Below, piece after piece: positions 26,031 to 35,886 of a DNA stretch of 64,000 nt; the stretch's first letter is position 1; the number at the start of each line of letters is the position of its first letter. The stretch lies in assembly GCA_022710975.1 (NCBI GenBank), contig JAKLGA010000004.1, forward strand, positions 1 to 64,000, given 5' to 3'. Position numbers and translations under genes: made by a program. Source of the DNA: Myxococcota bacterium (GTDB lineage Bacteria; Myxococcota; B64-G9). The notes under the pieces were generated by a model that ran no database searches, was not told where the DNA came from, and worked only from the letters and a program-made list of their open reading frames with translations.

Positions 26031-26549
26031 ATGACCGCGACTGAAAAGCACTCGATTCGCCGCGCCACGGCGGCCGACGCGGACGGAATCCTGAGCTGCC
26101 TTCTGGCCGCCTTCCGGGCCTACCGAGAGCGGTACACACCGAAGGCCTTCAGCGACACGGTCCTGGACCGCGCCAAGCTTGGTCGGCGTCTCGACGAGAT
26201 GACCGTGTTCATCGCCGTCACGGACGAGGGCGTGGTCCTGGGAACGATCGCCTGCGAGATCGTCGCTGTCGGTGAAGGCCGCCTGCGAGGCATGGCAGTG
26301 CGCCCCGCGTCGCAGGGCTATGGCATCGCCCAGCAGCTGCTGGCATGGGCCGAACGCACACTCCGGGAGCAGGGCTGCTCGCGGGTAACCCTGGGCACGA
26401 CGGAGCTGCTCGAGCGTGCCCGTGGCTTCTACGAGAAGAGCGGGTACCGCCTCTCGGGGCGAACTTCCGACTTCTACGGCATGAAGCTGCTCGAGTACGA
26501 GAAGATGCTGCCGCGGAGCGGGGAGCGCAAACCGGACGCCGGCGCCTAG
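26031..26549 (+). CDS. GNAT-family N-acetyltransferase, 172 aa
   Basis: The start at 26031 begins M-T-A-T-E-K-H-S-I-R-R-A-T. The acetyl-CoA loop motif A is R-G-M-A-V-R-P-A-S-Q-G-Y-G-I-A near residues 85-100 and motif B is G-F-Y-E-K-S-G-Y-R near 125-135, both standard for GNAT enzymes. The length is normal. It stands alone. The substrate is not predictable and could be a small molecule, antibiotic or protein terminus. Confidence 0.8.
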   Translation: MTATEKHSIRRATAADADGILSCLLAAFRAYRERYTPKAFSDTVLDRAKLGRRLDEMTVFIAVTDEGVVLGTIACEIVAVGEGRLRGMAVRPASQGYGIAQQLLAWAERTLREQGCSRVTLGTTELLERARGFYEKSGYRLSGRTSDFYGMKLLEYEKMLPRSGERKPDAGA

Positions 26550-26871
26550 ACCGTCCGCAACGCCTACCAGGACGTTCGCCGCGCGGCGGGAAGCATTGTG
26601 CTCCTGTGGCACCTCCACGTCCTGAGTACACGGCGAGCCTCGAGCTCTCGGTTGGTTCTTCGTCTTGGCATAGCTCTTGCGTTGAGCACAGCTTGTTCCT
26701 GGGAACAGCGGTCTCATTAGAACGCTCTTGCCTTCCTGGGTGAGTTTCTGCAAGGCTTGACCCTAAGGGGATTCGAAGCAGGTACTTGCCTGCAGGCTTG
26801 CCCGGCATGGGAACAGGAAAGTCGGGGAAGAGAAGGGCCGGGATTGGTGCAGGGGAGAAAGGGGACCCTTC
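26550..26871. other. Intergenic region before the response regulator
   Basis: About 320 bp without a supported gene. The last part holds the likely ribosome binding region (GGGGAGAAAGGGG) of the regulator gene. No clear -35/-10 pair or terminator was seen. Confidence 0.4.
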
Positions 26872-27627
26872 ATGTCGGACCAATGGAAGGAACGGATTCT
26901 GGTGGTCGAGGATGAGCCGACCATCGCGCAGCACTTCGTGAATATTCTCAAGAGAACTGGACGGTACGAGGTGGACTTCGAGATGGATGGGGACCGAGCA
27001 ACTGAGCGGATCCCTGCCGAGAACCCCGATTTAGTGCTCCTGGACCTTGGACTCCCTGGCAAAGACGGTATCGACATTATTCGCGAGGTCAGGGAGAAGT
27101 ACTTCAACCCGATCGTCATTGTGACCGCAAAAAGCGAACTGGAGGTCCATGCGCTCGGACTGAACCTCGGGGCGAGCGATTTTCTGAAGAAGCCGGTCAG
27201 AGATGACGTTCTTCTTGCTCACGTGGAATGTAGACTCCGGGAGAGAGGTCGAACCACAAGCCAGAAAGCCGGGGTTACCCCTGTGAGGCCGGCGATTGCT
27301 GAGGCAGCTCGACTGCCTGGGCCGGTCCTTGAAATCGATCTCGCGCAGCGGAAGGCCTTCCTGGATGGCAGAGACCTCGAGCTGTGGGAGTCGGAACTCG
27401 GGCTCCTCGTGGTCCTGGCAAGCAGGCCGAGTGAAACCGTTCCTAAGAAAAAGCTGTCGGAGCGACTGAAAGGAGTTGGACCCGCGGACGAAAGCAGGGT
27501 GGTCGAGATGGCGATCCATAGGTTGAGAGGGAAGCTTGGCGAGGCGGGAAAGGACCTCCTGCAGACGGTCCGAAACGGAGGCTACCGCCTGTCTCCGCTT
27601 GTAATGGTGAGGGTTGCGAGAAAGTAG
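26872..27627 (+). CDS. Orphan OmpR-family response regulator, 251 aa
   Basis: The receiver domain has acidic residues E13-D14-E15, the phospho-acceptor D58 in L-L-D-L-G-L-P-G, T85 and the conserved Lys in F-L-K-K-P-V at about 107. A linker leads to a winged-helix output domain from residue 150 with R-V-V-E-M-A-I-H-R-L-R-G-K-L and V-R-N-G-G-Y-R-L. All signature residues are present, so it should work as a phosphorylation-controlled transcription factor. No histidine kinase is encoded nearby. The next gene is a dead IS66 transposase, which may have separated it from its partner. Confidence 0.85.
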   Translation: MSDQWKERILVVEDEPTIAQHFVNILKRTGRYEVDFEMDGDRATERIPAENPDLVLLDLGLPGKDGIDIIREVREKYFNPIVIVTAKSELEVHALGLNLGASDFLKKPVRDDVLLAHVECRLRERGRTTSQKAGVTPVRPAIAEAARLPGPVLEIDLAQRKAFLDGRDLELWESELGLLVVLASRPSETVPKKKLSERLKGVGPADESRVVEMAIHRLRGKLGEAGKDLLQTVRNGGYRLSPLVMVRVARK

Positions 27628-27885
27628 CTACAGGAGTCTATTGGTCCTGAGTTGAGTTACATTTAGTTACAAAAATATATACAAATTGCATATTGACAGA
27701 ATCCATTCCAGTGTAGTTCACTCTTGTCAAGGATTAGGGTAACCGTTCAGTTTCCTCCGACTGTCTGAAGGCCGGAGGAGAGGGGAAGGAGCCCGAAACG
27801 CCAATGCTGGCCGGCCGGAATACTGTTGTGCCGCCCATGCAGAAAAGGCTGTGTCTCGGACCCAACATGTGTTTCATTCTGGGTG

Positions 27886-29256
27886 ATGGAGGGCCAAGAC
27901 GACAAGCCGATCCAACTCCCTACGCTAACCCGCGAGCAGTTCGAGCAGCTCTCCAAGTCGTAGCTGGTCGACTTCGTCCTCCTGCTTCAGGATCGGATCC
28001 GGGTCCTCGAGGAGCGGAGCCAGAAGCTCGCAGCGCGTATCGCGGAGCTGGAGCGACAGCTCGGGCAGAACTCGTCCAACTCATCGAAGCCTTCATCCAG
28101 CGATCCGCCCTGGCTCCCGAGCAAAAAGAAGCCCAAGACCGGCCACAAACCCGGCGGTCAGCCGGGCCACGAGGGACACCACCGCGAGTTGGTGGACGCG
28201 GACCAGGTTGGCGACCTCAGGAAGGTCTTTCCGGTCCAGAGCTGCGACTGCGGGGCCAAGCTACCGCGCGACGAGTCCGATCCCAGGCGCTACCAGTGGC
28301 TGGAGCTGCACGAGGTCGTCGAGCCCGAGTTCCACGAGGTCCAGCTCTTCTCGAGCGTTTGCCCGAGGTGCGGCAAGGTGCATGTCGCGACGCTGCCCTA
28401 GGGCACTTCGAACGGGGCCTTCGGACCCAGGGTGCATGCGCTGGCGCCGCTGCTGACGTGGGTCTACCAGCTCAGCAAGCGCAAGGCGCGAGCACTGCTG
28501 CTGGACCTCTTTCGTCTGGACATCAGCCTGGATTCCATTGCGGTCTGCGAGGCCGAGGTCAGCCGGGCGGACGAGAAGACCGTCGGAGAAGCCCAAGCGC
28601 ATTTCTAGCTGGCGGGCATGCTGCACGCCGACGAAACCGGCCGGCACCAGGACAGCCAGAAGGCTTGGCTGAGGGTGGCCGCGACCGCCCTGGTGGCGGC
28701 ATTCTTCATCCACCTGAGGTGGAGCGACGAGGTCGCCAGGAAGCTCCTGGGGGCCTTCATTGGAGTCTTGATCACCGACCACTGAAGCGCCTACGGCTTC
28801 TACGCCGGGTCGCACCAATTCTGTTGGGCTCACCTGGCACGGTACTTCCAGGGGTTCGCCGAACTGAGCGCGAAGGCCGGGCAGATCTGTCAGCAGCTCG
28901 CAGAGAAGGCCCAGCTGTTTTTCAAGTGTTGGCACCAGGTCCGGGACGGAATGCACGAGCGGGGGGCCCTCCAGACGCTGCTGCCCGGACTGCAGATCGA
29001 GCCCAAAGATCTCTTGATCGATGGGGAGGCGTTCGGCCCCAGGAAGATGGCAGCCACATGCCACGACTTCCTGCCGATGACGACCCAACTTTGGACGTTC
29101 GTGAAGGAGCACGGTGTCGAGTTGACGAACAACGCGGCGGAGCAAGCGGTGCGGCGCGCGGTCTTCCAGTGGAAGGTGAGTTTCGGGACCCACAGCGCGG
29201 GCAGCAGCCTGTACGTGGAGCGGGTGCTGATCGCGGCTACGATCTGCGGCCAGTAG
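27886..29256 (+). pseudogene. IS66-family transposase with four in-frame stop codons
   Basis: One uninterrupted frame reads through an IS66 transposase: coiled N-terminus, N-S-S-N-S-S-K-P-S-S, K-P-G-G-Q-P-G-H-E-G, a C-P-R-C-G zinc motif, H-A-D-E-T-G with the first catalytic Asp, C-W-A-H-L-A-R-Y-F and the C-terminal L-T-N-N-A-A-E-Q-A-V-R. Stops occur at 27961 (TAG), 28399 (TAG), 28606 (TAG) and 28783 (TGA). At the last the family normally has Trp. There are no frameshifts, so decay is by point mutation only. The C-terminal end is also close to complete. Confidence 0.85.
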
Positions 29257-29539
29257 CGGCGGAATGCGCCTACTTGTTTCACGACGTATTGTACCGAAAG
29301 ACTCTATCACACTGCCGCGCTCACGCTTCTACCTCAAAATGCAGTCATTACAGCCTAAACGGTTGCCAACTCATGCCAATTCAATATTTTCGGCGAATAT
29401 TTCCTGGCGAAATAGATGCGCATCTGCTTAGAACGTATTGCGGAGTAGTGGCATCTAATATTAATCTTCTATACGATTACTACTTCGTGAAAGCTCTCAA
29501 CTATACAATACATAACGTTCACTACTAAGGAGGCCGCTC

Positions 29540-31099
29540 ATGTTATCTCGAATAGCCTTCGTTGCATTCATCGGTACTCTACTTCTATCATTCTCTGCTT
29601 CTAGCCAGTCAGGCGAATCCATTCAGATCGGCAACAGCAGCTATAATCTTGAGGATTCCTTCTACCTCTATGAACTTCAGTCGGTCCATGCGCTTGGATT
29701 TGCAGAATGGTTCCCTACCTACAAATTTGAGATCTACGGAGCTCATTCGCCGACCGCTAGCCCAGGGGAGATCGCTTTTGGCAACCATGCAACGTCTGTT
29801 ACTTCGGGCACAGTACTTGGAAGAATACTGTTTCTTACTCAAGATTCTTCGGTCGGAGCAAAAGGTCTCGTTGCGTCAATTCAAGCCATTGCTTCCGGGG
29901 AGCATTCTACCACCTTTCATCGTTCTGATCTTGTATTCTACACATCGAATGAGGTAGACGAATTTGGTATCGAAAACATGCGATTGCACTACGATGGCAA
30001 CTTGTCAATTGGGACATCGACTCATTTCGCCTACAGACTCTATATCAGTGATGAGTTCCGCGCCAATGGCATCAGAACGGAATATGCCTCAATTCCCAAT
30101 TATGTTGGAGGTGCTGTTGGCAACACCTTTACTTCAGGTAACTATGGCGTGGTTATTGCTGGAGGTGGTGGCGGAAGCGGTTATGAGCACGAAGTAAATG
30201 GCAACTATGCCACTATTGGAGGTGGATATAGCAATAGCGCAGTAGGCAACTATTCTGTGGTCGCGGGTGGCTACAGCAATTCCTTGGACTCAACAGCCGC
30301 GGTAGTATCTGGCGGAAGTAGCAACGAAATCGCGACTGGCTCAAGCTATGCAGTACTCTCCGGAGGTCTTTCAAATAGCATCGGAAGCAACTCTGATTTC
30401 TCTTTCATTGGTGGCGGTTCGGGTAATCATCTAAGTGGTGATCAAACGCACGAAGTAATAGCAGGTGGTTATGGAAATGGAATGCATGCGGCAGGAGCTT
30501 CGAGTTACAACGTTATAGGGGGAGGATATATCAATTCCATGTCTGGTGCGTTTGGAAGTGTAATTTCTGGAGGAGTTGCTAATACTGCACTTCTAGACAC
30601 TCCCGTTGATACGTCAATTCTTGGCGGATACAATAACGCAATCGAGGCAGACTATACCCTTGCCGCAGGGTATTGGGCAATTGCATCCAATAGTGGTTCG
30701 TTTGTATGGTCGAATTACTATGATGGAAGTGGTATGTGCCAATCTGATACATCGAACCAGTTCAGAGTCTGCGCAACCAGTGGAACCTGGTTTTCTAGTA
30801 ATGTTTCTGCAGCATCATTTACCGATAGAACGCCATTTCCATACGACCTAGAGACTGCCTACAACGCAGTACTGTCGATGCATAGGCTATCAGATGATCA
30901 ATACGATCCGGAGGATATCGGAAGCCAACTCGATCACGAGAGTCTCAGTCATTTTGTAGTTGCCATTGAGCCAGATGGTACAAGTTCGCGTAATCTTTCT
31001 GCAACTGTCTCCGCCCAAAACGAAGTCATAAAGAGTCTGGTCGAACGAGCAATGGCGCTTGAGGCTGAGATTTCCGCACTGAAAGCCAAGGTGCGCTGA
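29540..31099 (+). CDS. Secreted glycine-rich repeat protein A, 519 aa
   Basis: A signal peptide covers residues 1-22 (ending S-A-S-S-Q). The middle (about 190-370) has repeated G-G-G-Y-S-N-S and S-V-V-A-G-G-Y units of the kind seen in YadA-like heads and tail-fibre beta-rolls. The C-terminus has F-T-D-R-T-P-F-P-Y-D-L-E-T-A-Y followed by a coiled coil (residues 490-519), similar in layout to intramolecular-chaperone tails of fibre proteins. It is probably an extracellular, trimeric structural or adhesive protein. RBS AAGGAGG. GC is much lower than most of the window. A paralogue follows at once. Confidence 0.65.
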   Translation: MLSRIAFVAFIGTLLLSFSASSQSGESIQIGNSSYNLEDSFYLYELQSVHALGFAEWFPTYKFEIYGAHSPTASPGEIAFGNHATSVTSGTVLGRILFLTQDSSVGAKGLVASIQAIASGEHSTTFHRSDLVFYTSNEVDEFGIENMRLHYDGNLSIGTSTHFAYRLYISDEFRANGIRTEYASIPNYVGGAVGNTFTSGNYGVVIAGGGGGSGYEHEVNGNYATIGGGYSNSAVGNYSVVAGGYSNSLDSTAAVVSGGSSNEIATGSSYAVLSGGLSNSIGSNSDFSFIGGGSGNHLSGDQTHEVIAGGYGNGMHAAGASSYNVIGGGYINSMSGAFGSVISGGVANTALLDTPVDTSILGGYNNAIEADYTLAAGYWAIASNSGSFVWSNYYDGSGMCQSDTSNQFRVCATSGTWFSSNVSAASFTDRTPFPYDLETAYNAVLSMHRLSDDQYDPEDIGSQLDHESLSHFVVAIEPDGTSSRNLSATVSAQNEVIKSLVERAMALEAEISALKAKVR

Positions 31100-31166
31100 T
31101 GTTGTCAATAGAACACGGGATTCATCACTTGCGACACGCCACTGTTTCCTACTAAGGAGGCATTCA

Positions 31167-32717
31167 ATGTATTCTCGCTTATCCATTGTGGTCCTGTTCT
31201 CTTGCATGCTTCTACCAGCAGCTGTACTTGGACAAACAGGCAAGTACATCCAGGTCGGTGATAATGGTGACAGCCTTCAGGATTCGTTCTGGCTTTTTGA
31301 GTTGCAATCCACTCATGCAATAGGTTTTGCAGAACTGCTACCAACCTACAAATTTGAAATCTACGGAGCTTGGTCGCCTACCAGTAGTCCAGGAGAAATT
31401 GCGTTTGGAAACCATTCAAGCGCTGTCACTACTGGTACAGTACTTGGTAGGTTGCTATTTCTCAGTCGAGATACCTCAGCAGGAGCAGAAGGTCTTGTTG
31501 CAGCGATCGAAGCAGTTGCATCTGGTGAACATTCAACAACGTATCATAGAACCGATCTCGTCTTCAAGACATCCAATGAGGTAGAAGACTTTGGCATCGA
31601 GAACATGAGACTGCACTATGATGGCAACCTGACCATTGGAACATCGACACATTACAATTACAAGCTCTTTGTCAATGGCGAATTCAGAGCCAATGGCATA
31701 AGAACGGAATCTGCGTCGGTTCCCAACGTCATCGGAGGTGCGGCCGGTAACTCGTTCACATCTGGGAACTATGGAGTAGTTATCGGGGGAGGAGGAGCCG
31801 GAAGTGGCTACGAGCATACAGTGAATGGCAATTATGCAGCTATTGGTGGAGGATACAGTAATGATCTGGTAGGAAGTTACTCAGTTGTAGCGGGTGGTTA
31901 CTCAAACTCTCTGGACTCTGTCGCTGCGGTAATTTCTGGAGGGTATAGCAATGTAATCGCGACAGGTTCGAGTTATGCAGTGATTTCGGGAGGTATTTCG
32001 AACGAAATTGGTAGCAATTCGGACTACTCCTTTATTGGTGGAGGACAAGACAATTACCTCTATAGTGACTTGAACTACGAAGTAATTGGCGGCGGACGAG
32101 AGAATGGAATGACAGCTCAAGGAACGTCGTCCTATAATGTAATCGGAGGCGGTTACTCCAACTACATGACAGGAAGCTTCGGCAATGTGATTGCTGGTGG
32201 AATCGATAACTACACATTTGGATCCTATTCGGTGATTCCTGGTGGTTACCAGAATAGCACATTGGATAACTACACTTTCGCTGCTGGCTATCGCGCCGAG
32301 GCAGATGAGGAGGGATCATTCGTATGGTCAAGCTACAACGGTGGGAGTGGAACTTGCTCATCGGATGCCGAAAACCAATTCAAGGTGTGCGCAGTCGGGG
32401 GCGCCTGGTTTTCCAACAATGTATCGGCTGCTTCTTTTACCGATAGAACTCCATATCCATATGATCTAGAAACTGCCTACAGCGCAGTATTGTCAATGCG
32501 AAGGCTGCCAGATGGCCAGTACAATCCAGATGATATGGGAAGTCAGCTTGACCATGAAAGCCTTCATCCATTCGTTACCTCTGTTGAGGCAGATGGCACA
32601 AAATCCAGGAACCTTTCTGCCACCGTTTCTGCACAAAATGAGGTCATTAAGAGCCTAATTGAACGCGTAACTGTGCTGGAATTGGAGGTCACGGCGATCA
32701 AGGCCAAAGTACGTTGA
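31167..32717 (+). CDS. Secreted glycine-rich repeat protein B, 516 aa, paralogue of A
   Basis: The same layout as the preceding gene: signal peptide, beta domain, repeats such as I-G-G-G-Y-S-N and V-V-A-G-G-Y-S-N-S-L-D-S, the F-T-D-R-T-P-Y-P-Y-D-L-E-T-A-Y block and a C-terminal coiled coil. Identity to A is high along the whole length, so this is a tandem duplication. Divergence is strongest in the last repeats and near the coil. Start supported by TAAGGAGG. The two may form hetero- or homo-oligomers on the cell surface. Confidence 0.65.
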   Translation: MYSRLSIVVLFSCMLLPAAVLGQTGKYIQVGDNGDSLQDSFWLFELQSTHAIGFAELLPTYKFEIYGAWSPTSSPGEIAFGNHSSAVTTGTVLGRLLFLSRDTSAGAEGLVAAIEAVASGEHSTTYHRTDLVFKTSNEVEDFGIENMRLHYDGNLTIGTSTHYNYKLFVNGEFRANGIRTESASVPNVIGGAAGNSFTSGNYGVVIGGGGAGSGYEHTVNGNYAAIGGGYSNDLVGSYSVVAGGYSNSLDSVAAVISGGYSNVIATGSSYAVISGGISNEIGSNSDYSFIGGGQDNYLYSDLNYEVIGGGRENGMTAQGTSSYNVIGGGYSNYMTGSFGNVIAGGIDNYTFGSYSVIPGGYQNSTLDNYTFAAGYRAEADEEGSFVWSSYNGGSGTCSSDAENQFKVCAVGGAWFSNNVSAASFTDRTPYPYDLETAYSAVLSMRRLPDGQYNPDDMGSQLDHESLHPFVTSVEADGTKSRNLSATVSAQNEVIKSLIERVTVLELEVTAIKAKVR

Positions 32718-32798
32718 CCCAATAGGTTGGATTGTTTACTCTTTATGGCTACTAATGATCCTTGTTCCTACGGTCAGACTGTGCGTTAAGCTTGAGCC

Positions 32799-33521
32799 AT
32801 GCCAAGACAAGGAACCAACCAAGAGCTCGAGGCTCGCCGGGTGCTTTTGGTGCGCATGCTAAGGCGGGAAGAAGGCATCGGTGAAGTGGCGGACAAGCTC
32901 GGGGTAACGCACGGTGCCGTCATCCGATAGGGGCAAAATATTAAACGAGGTGGGCATCGAGGGTCCCAGGCTGCGTCGGCACCCCGGCGGCATCTCTCGG
33001 CTGTCCGAGGAGCAGAAGGAGAAACTCGCCGAGATGGTCGTCGCAGGCGCCCTTGTGCACGGCTTCGACACCGACCTCTGGACGCTGCCCAGGGTGGCCG
33101 AGATGATCCGCCTCAAGTTCGGCATCGAGAACGAGAGCTTGCAAGTCTCGCGGATCCTGAAGCGCCTTGAGTTCAGCTCGCAGAAGCCGACGAAGAAGGC
33201 GCGGGAGCAGGACGAAGAGGCCGTGGCGCAGTGGCGGAACGAGGAGTGGGCGCGGATCATAATAAAGCCCTGAGAGAGGGCCGGAGAATCGTGTTCAACA
33301 ATGAAAGCGGCTTCATGCTCCAGCCGCTCGTTCGCCGGACCTAGGCACCGCGAGGGAAGACGCCAGTGTTGAGGAGCTTGGACAGGAACGATCGGCTGAA
33401 CGTCATTTCGGCGATTACGCTGTCGCCGAAGCTGCGGCGAGCTGGTCTCTATTTCAATGCGCAGCGGTGGAACGTGAAGGTCGACAATGTCTGCTGGCTC
33501 CTTCAGCAGGTGAGGAAGTAG
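32799..33521 (+). pseudogene. IS630-family transposase remnant
   Basis: The opening reads M-P-R-Q-G-T-N-Q-E-L-E-A-R-R with an HTH (G-E-V-A-D-K-L-G-V-T-H-G-A-V-I-R) and then a stop at 32928. A second frame from 32914 continues with L-S-E-E-Q-K-E-K-L, F-D-T-D-L-W-T-L-P-R-V and ends at 33273. The catalytic part survives in another frame as V-F-N-N-E-S-G-F with a stop after V-R-R-T, where IS630 normally has Trp. The catalytic D-E-S-G reads N-E-S-G. Internal deletions and stops make it non-functional. Confidence 0.75.
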
Positions 33522-33570
33522 TTGGGTGGCCGGATCGCTGTTTGACTGCTATTTGTTGAAGAGGACGGAC

Positions 33571-35499
33571 ATGATGAAGCCACATGCACTGAAAATACTG
33601 CGACTATTCCTGATCCTTGAGGTAGCTGGTCAGAGTTCATGTCAGTGCGACACACAGGAATCTGGATCGTGTAGTAGCCAACTTGATTGTCGAGCATGCG
33701 CTGTGTGTCTTTCTGGGCATTGCGTGTCAGGAATAGATCTGTGTGACGACATACTCGACAACGACTGCGATGGAACCACGAATGAGGGATGTGATACCAC
33801 TTGCGGAGGAAAGGAATGCGATTCTCCGCCGCATAGATTCTGCGATGATAGTAATCGAGTGACCTACTTCGCCGTTCCAGGCGTGTGTATTGAAGGCACA
33901 TGTAAGTATCGTGAAGTTGAATCGATCTGTCCACAAGGTTGCCAGAATGACGCCTGCATCGGAGATTCCTGTATTGGCATTACGTGTTCTGAGGACGGCA
34001 ACCCTTGCACGGACGATGGTTGCGACCCGGTCACCGGCTGCACCCACACCCCGAACACCGCCCCCTGCGAGGACGGCGACCTGTGCACCGGCCAGGACGT
34101 GTGCCGCGGGGGCATGTGCGTGGTGGGTGGGGGGCGCGACTGCGACGACGGGCTCGCCTGCACCTCGGAGCGGTGCGACCCGGCGCTCGGCTGCGTGATC
34201 ACCCCCGACGACCTGGCCTGCGAGGACCTGGATCCCTGCACCGACGACCGCTGCGACGCGAGCGCGGGCTGCGTGTTCCCGCTCAACGCCGCGGCCTGCG
34301 ACGACGGCGACCCGTGCACCATGGAGGACACCTGCGCCCTGGGTGCCTGCACGGGTGTGCCGAGAGACCTCGACCACGATGGCTTCGTCGCGTTCGGCTG
34401 CGGGGGCGACGACTGCAATGACAATGAGGAGTGGATCAATCCGGATGCCGAAGAGGTATGTGATGGGTACGACAACGATTGCGACGGGCTGACTGATATC
34501 CTGGGTACAGATCTCTGCCATTACACGGCCATCTGCCACCGCGGGGCGATGACAGAGTGCCCCGCAGGCCCGGGCCCTACGATGGTGGCCTCGGTTATCG
34601 ACCAAGACAACGTATGGTGCAGCACGGGCTCACCGTTCATGTTAGGACAGAACACCACAATTCTCGCCGACTCGACTGTTACAATTGGCCCATGTCTTGA
34701 GGTTCTTGCGAGTGCTGGAACCGTACTTCGGATCCGGGGAGGGTTCAGCGTGAACGCGAAGCCCTTGAATCCTGCTGTTTTTCGTTCCGATTTGGCTAAC
34801 CCACAGAGAAATTCGTGGGTTGGCCTGTTTGTGGAAAACTCAGAGGCAGCCACTGTCTCCCTCCGGGGAGCAGTCATTAAGCATGCGCAGGACGGACTCC
34901 ATTTCTTCGATGGAATGGTCGGCATTCCTGTCACTCTTCGTGGCTTGCGGTTCGAGACTAATGGGACTGGCCTGAGCGGTTATATGGCGGGGACAATCGA
35001 CGTACAATACGTAGACTTTGTTGACAACGATTGTGGAGTTGAAGGAGGTCGCAGTAGGCTAACTGACTGTACGTTTACGGGAAATGAGAAAGGACTATGC
35101 AGATCTGAAGCATACGTGGCTGACAGCATCATCTCGGGCAACATGGTTGGAATCGAAGGCTATACAGCTTCTCTGCATAACTGCGAGATCACAGACAACG
35201 ATATTGGCGTTGTTCCATTGGAACCGTATGGTGGTCCAGAACTATTCCAATGCGATATTCAGAGAAACAGGATTGGTATTCTTGTTTCTAGTGATGGGAT
35301 GCATTCTCTTAATGGTTCGACTTTGTGTGGAAACACCGAGAGCGACATCCGCTTGACTGGGCCCAATGACATCGACGCCACCAACAACTGGTGGTGCACG
35401 ACAGATCCAGAGGAAATTTCGTCTCGAATCTATGATGTATATGATGACAATGCACTTGGACGGATTGTTTTCGAGCCGTTCCTCACCGAGGAGCCATAG
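33571..35499 (+). CDS. Secreted Cys-rich metal-binding-repeat protein with beta-helix, 642 aa
   Basis: The ATG at 33571 begins M-M-K-P-H-A-L-K and a signal peptide follows. Residues 20-330 are Cys-rich, with repeats of the form C-x-D-G-x-x-C-T-x-x-x-C-D-P and Asp-rich D-N-D-C-D-G loops like those of putative metal-binding (MopR/PF11617-type) repeats common in myxobacterial secreted proteins. Residues 400-620 are short beta-strand turns of a right-handed parallel beta-helix ending in T-N-N-W-W-C. It is probably exported and calcium-bound. The segment 34000-34420 is far GC-richer than both flanks, so the gene looks mosaic. Confidence 0.7.
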   Translation: MMKPHALKILRLFLILEVAGQSSCQCDTQESGSCSSQLDCRACAVCLSGHCVSGIDLCDDILDNDCDGTTNEGCDTTCGGKECDSPPHRFCDDSNRVTYFAVPGVCIEGTCKYREVESICPQGCQNDACIGDSCIGITCSEDGNPCTDDGCDPVTGCTHTPNTAPCEDGDLCTGQDVCRGGMCVVGGGRDCDDGLACTSERCDPALGCVITPDDLACEDLDPCTDDRCDASAGCVFPLNAAACDDGDPCTMEDTCALGACTGVPRDLDHDGFVAFGCGGDDCNDNEEWINPDAEEVCDGYDNDCDGLTDILGTDLCHYTAICHRGAMTECPAGPGPTMVASVIDQDNVWCSTGSPFMLGQNTTILADSTVTIGPCLEVLASAGTVLRIRGGFSVNAKPLNPAVFRSDLANPQRNSWVGLFVENSEAATVSLRGAVIKHAQDGLHFFDGMVGIPVTLRGLRFETNGTGLSGYMAGTIDVQYVDFVDNDCGVEGGRSRLTDCTFTGNEKGLCRSEAYVADSIISGNMVGIEGYTASLHNCEITDNDIGVVPLEPYGGPELFQCDIQRNRIGILVSSDGMHSLNGSTLCGNTESDIRLTGPNDIDATNNWWCTTDPEEISSRIYDVYDDNALGRIVFEPFLTEEP

Positions 35500-35886
35500 G
35501 GACATCGTATCCGTTCATCGCATCCGATCTGCCAATCGCGTCCGGTGATCGAGTCGGGCAGACAGTTTGCTGACGAGGAGTCTACAGGGTGATCTGCTGC
35601 GAGACCGGGGCGCCCATGCTGGCTTGGCGGCAGACGTTGGCCGGGAGCGGGCGATGGGTCTCCGGGTCTGCAAGGGGCTGCTGCCAGTTCGCCGACGCAA
35701 GCTCCAGCGACCCGAACATTGGCCAGGAAAGCAGCAACAAGATGAAGGGATCCCGCAGGTAGCCCAGCGGAACGATCTCTTGGAGCTGACAGCTCGCTTC
35801 CAACGTCCAGGTGATAGCCGTTTTCAGAGCTGCGACAAAGACCTTCTGTACTTGATGACTGTGAGACGGCGACAAGGAGGCTTGGG
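35500..35886. other. Intergenic region, possible transposase relic
   Basis: No supported gene. On the minus strand around 35750-35850 a short open stretch (F-V-A-A-L-K-T-A-I-T...P-L-G-Y-L-R-D) faintly resembles the C-terminal end of IS66 transposases. This is too weak to call. Confidence 0.3.
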
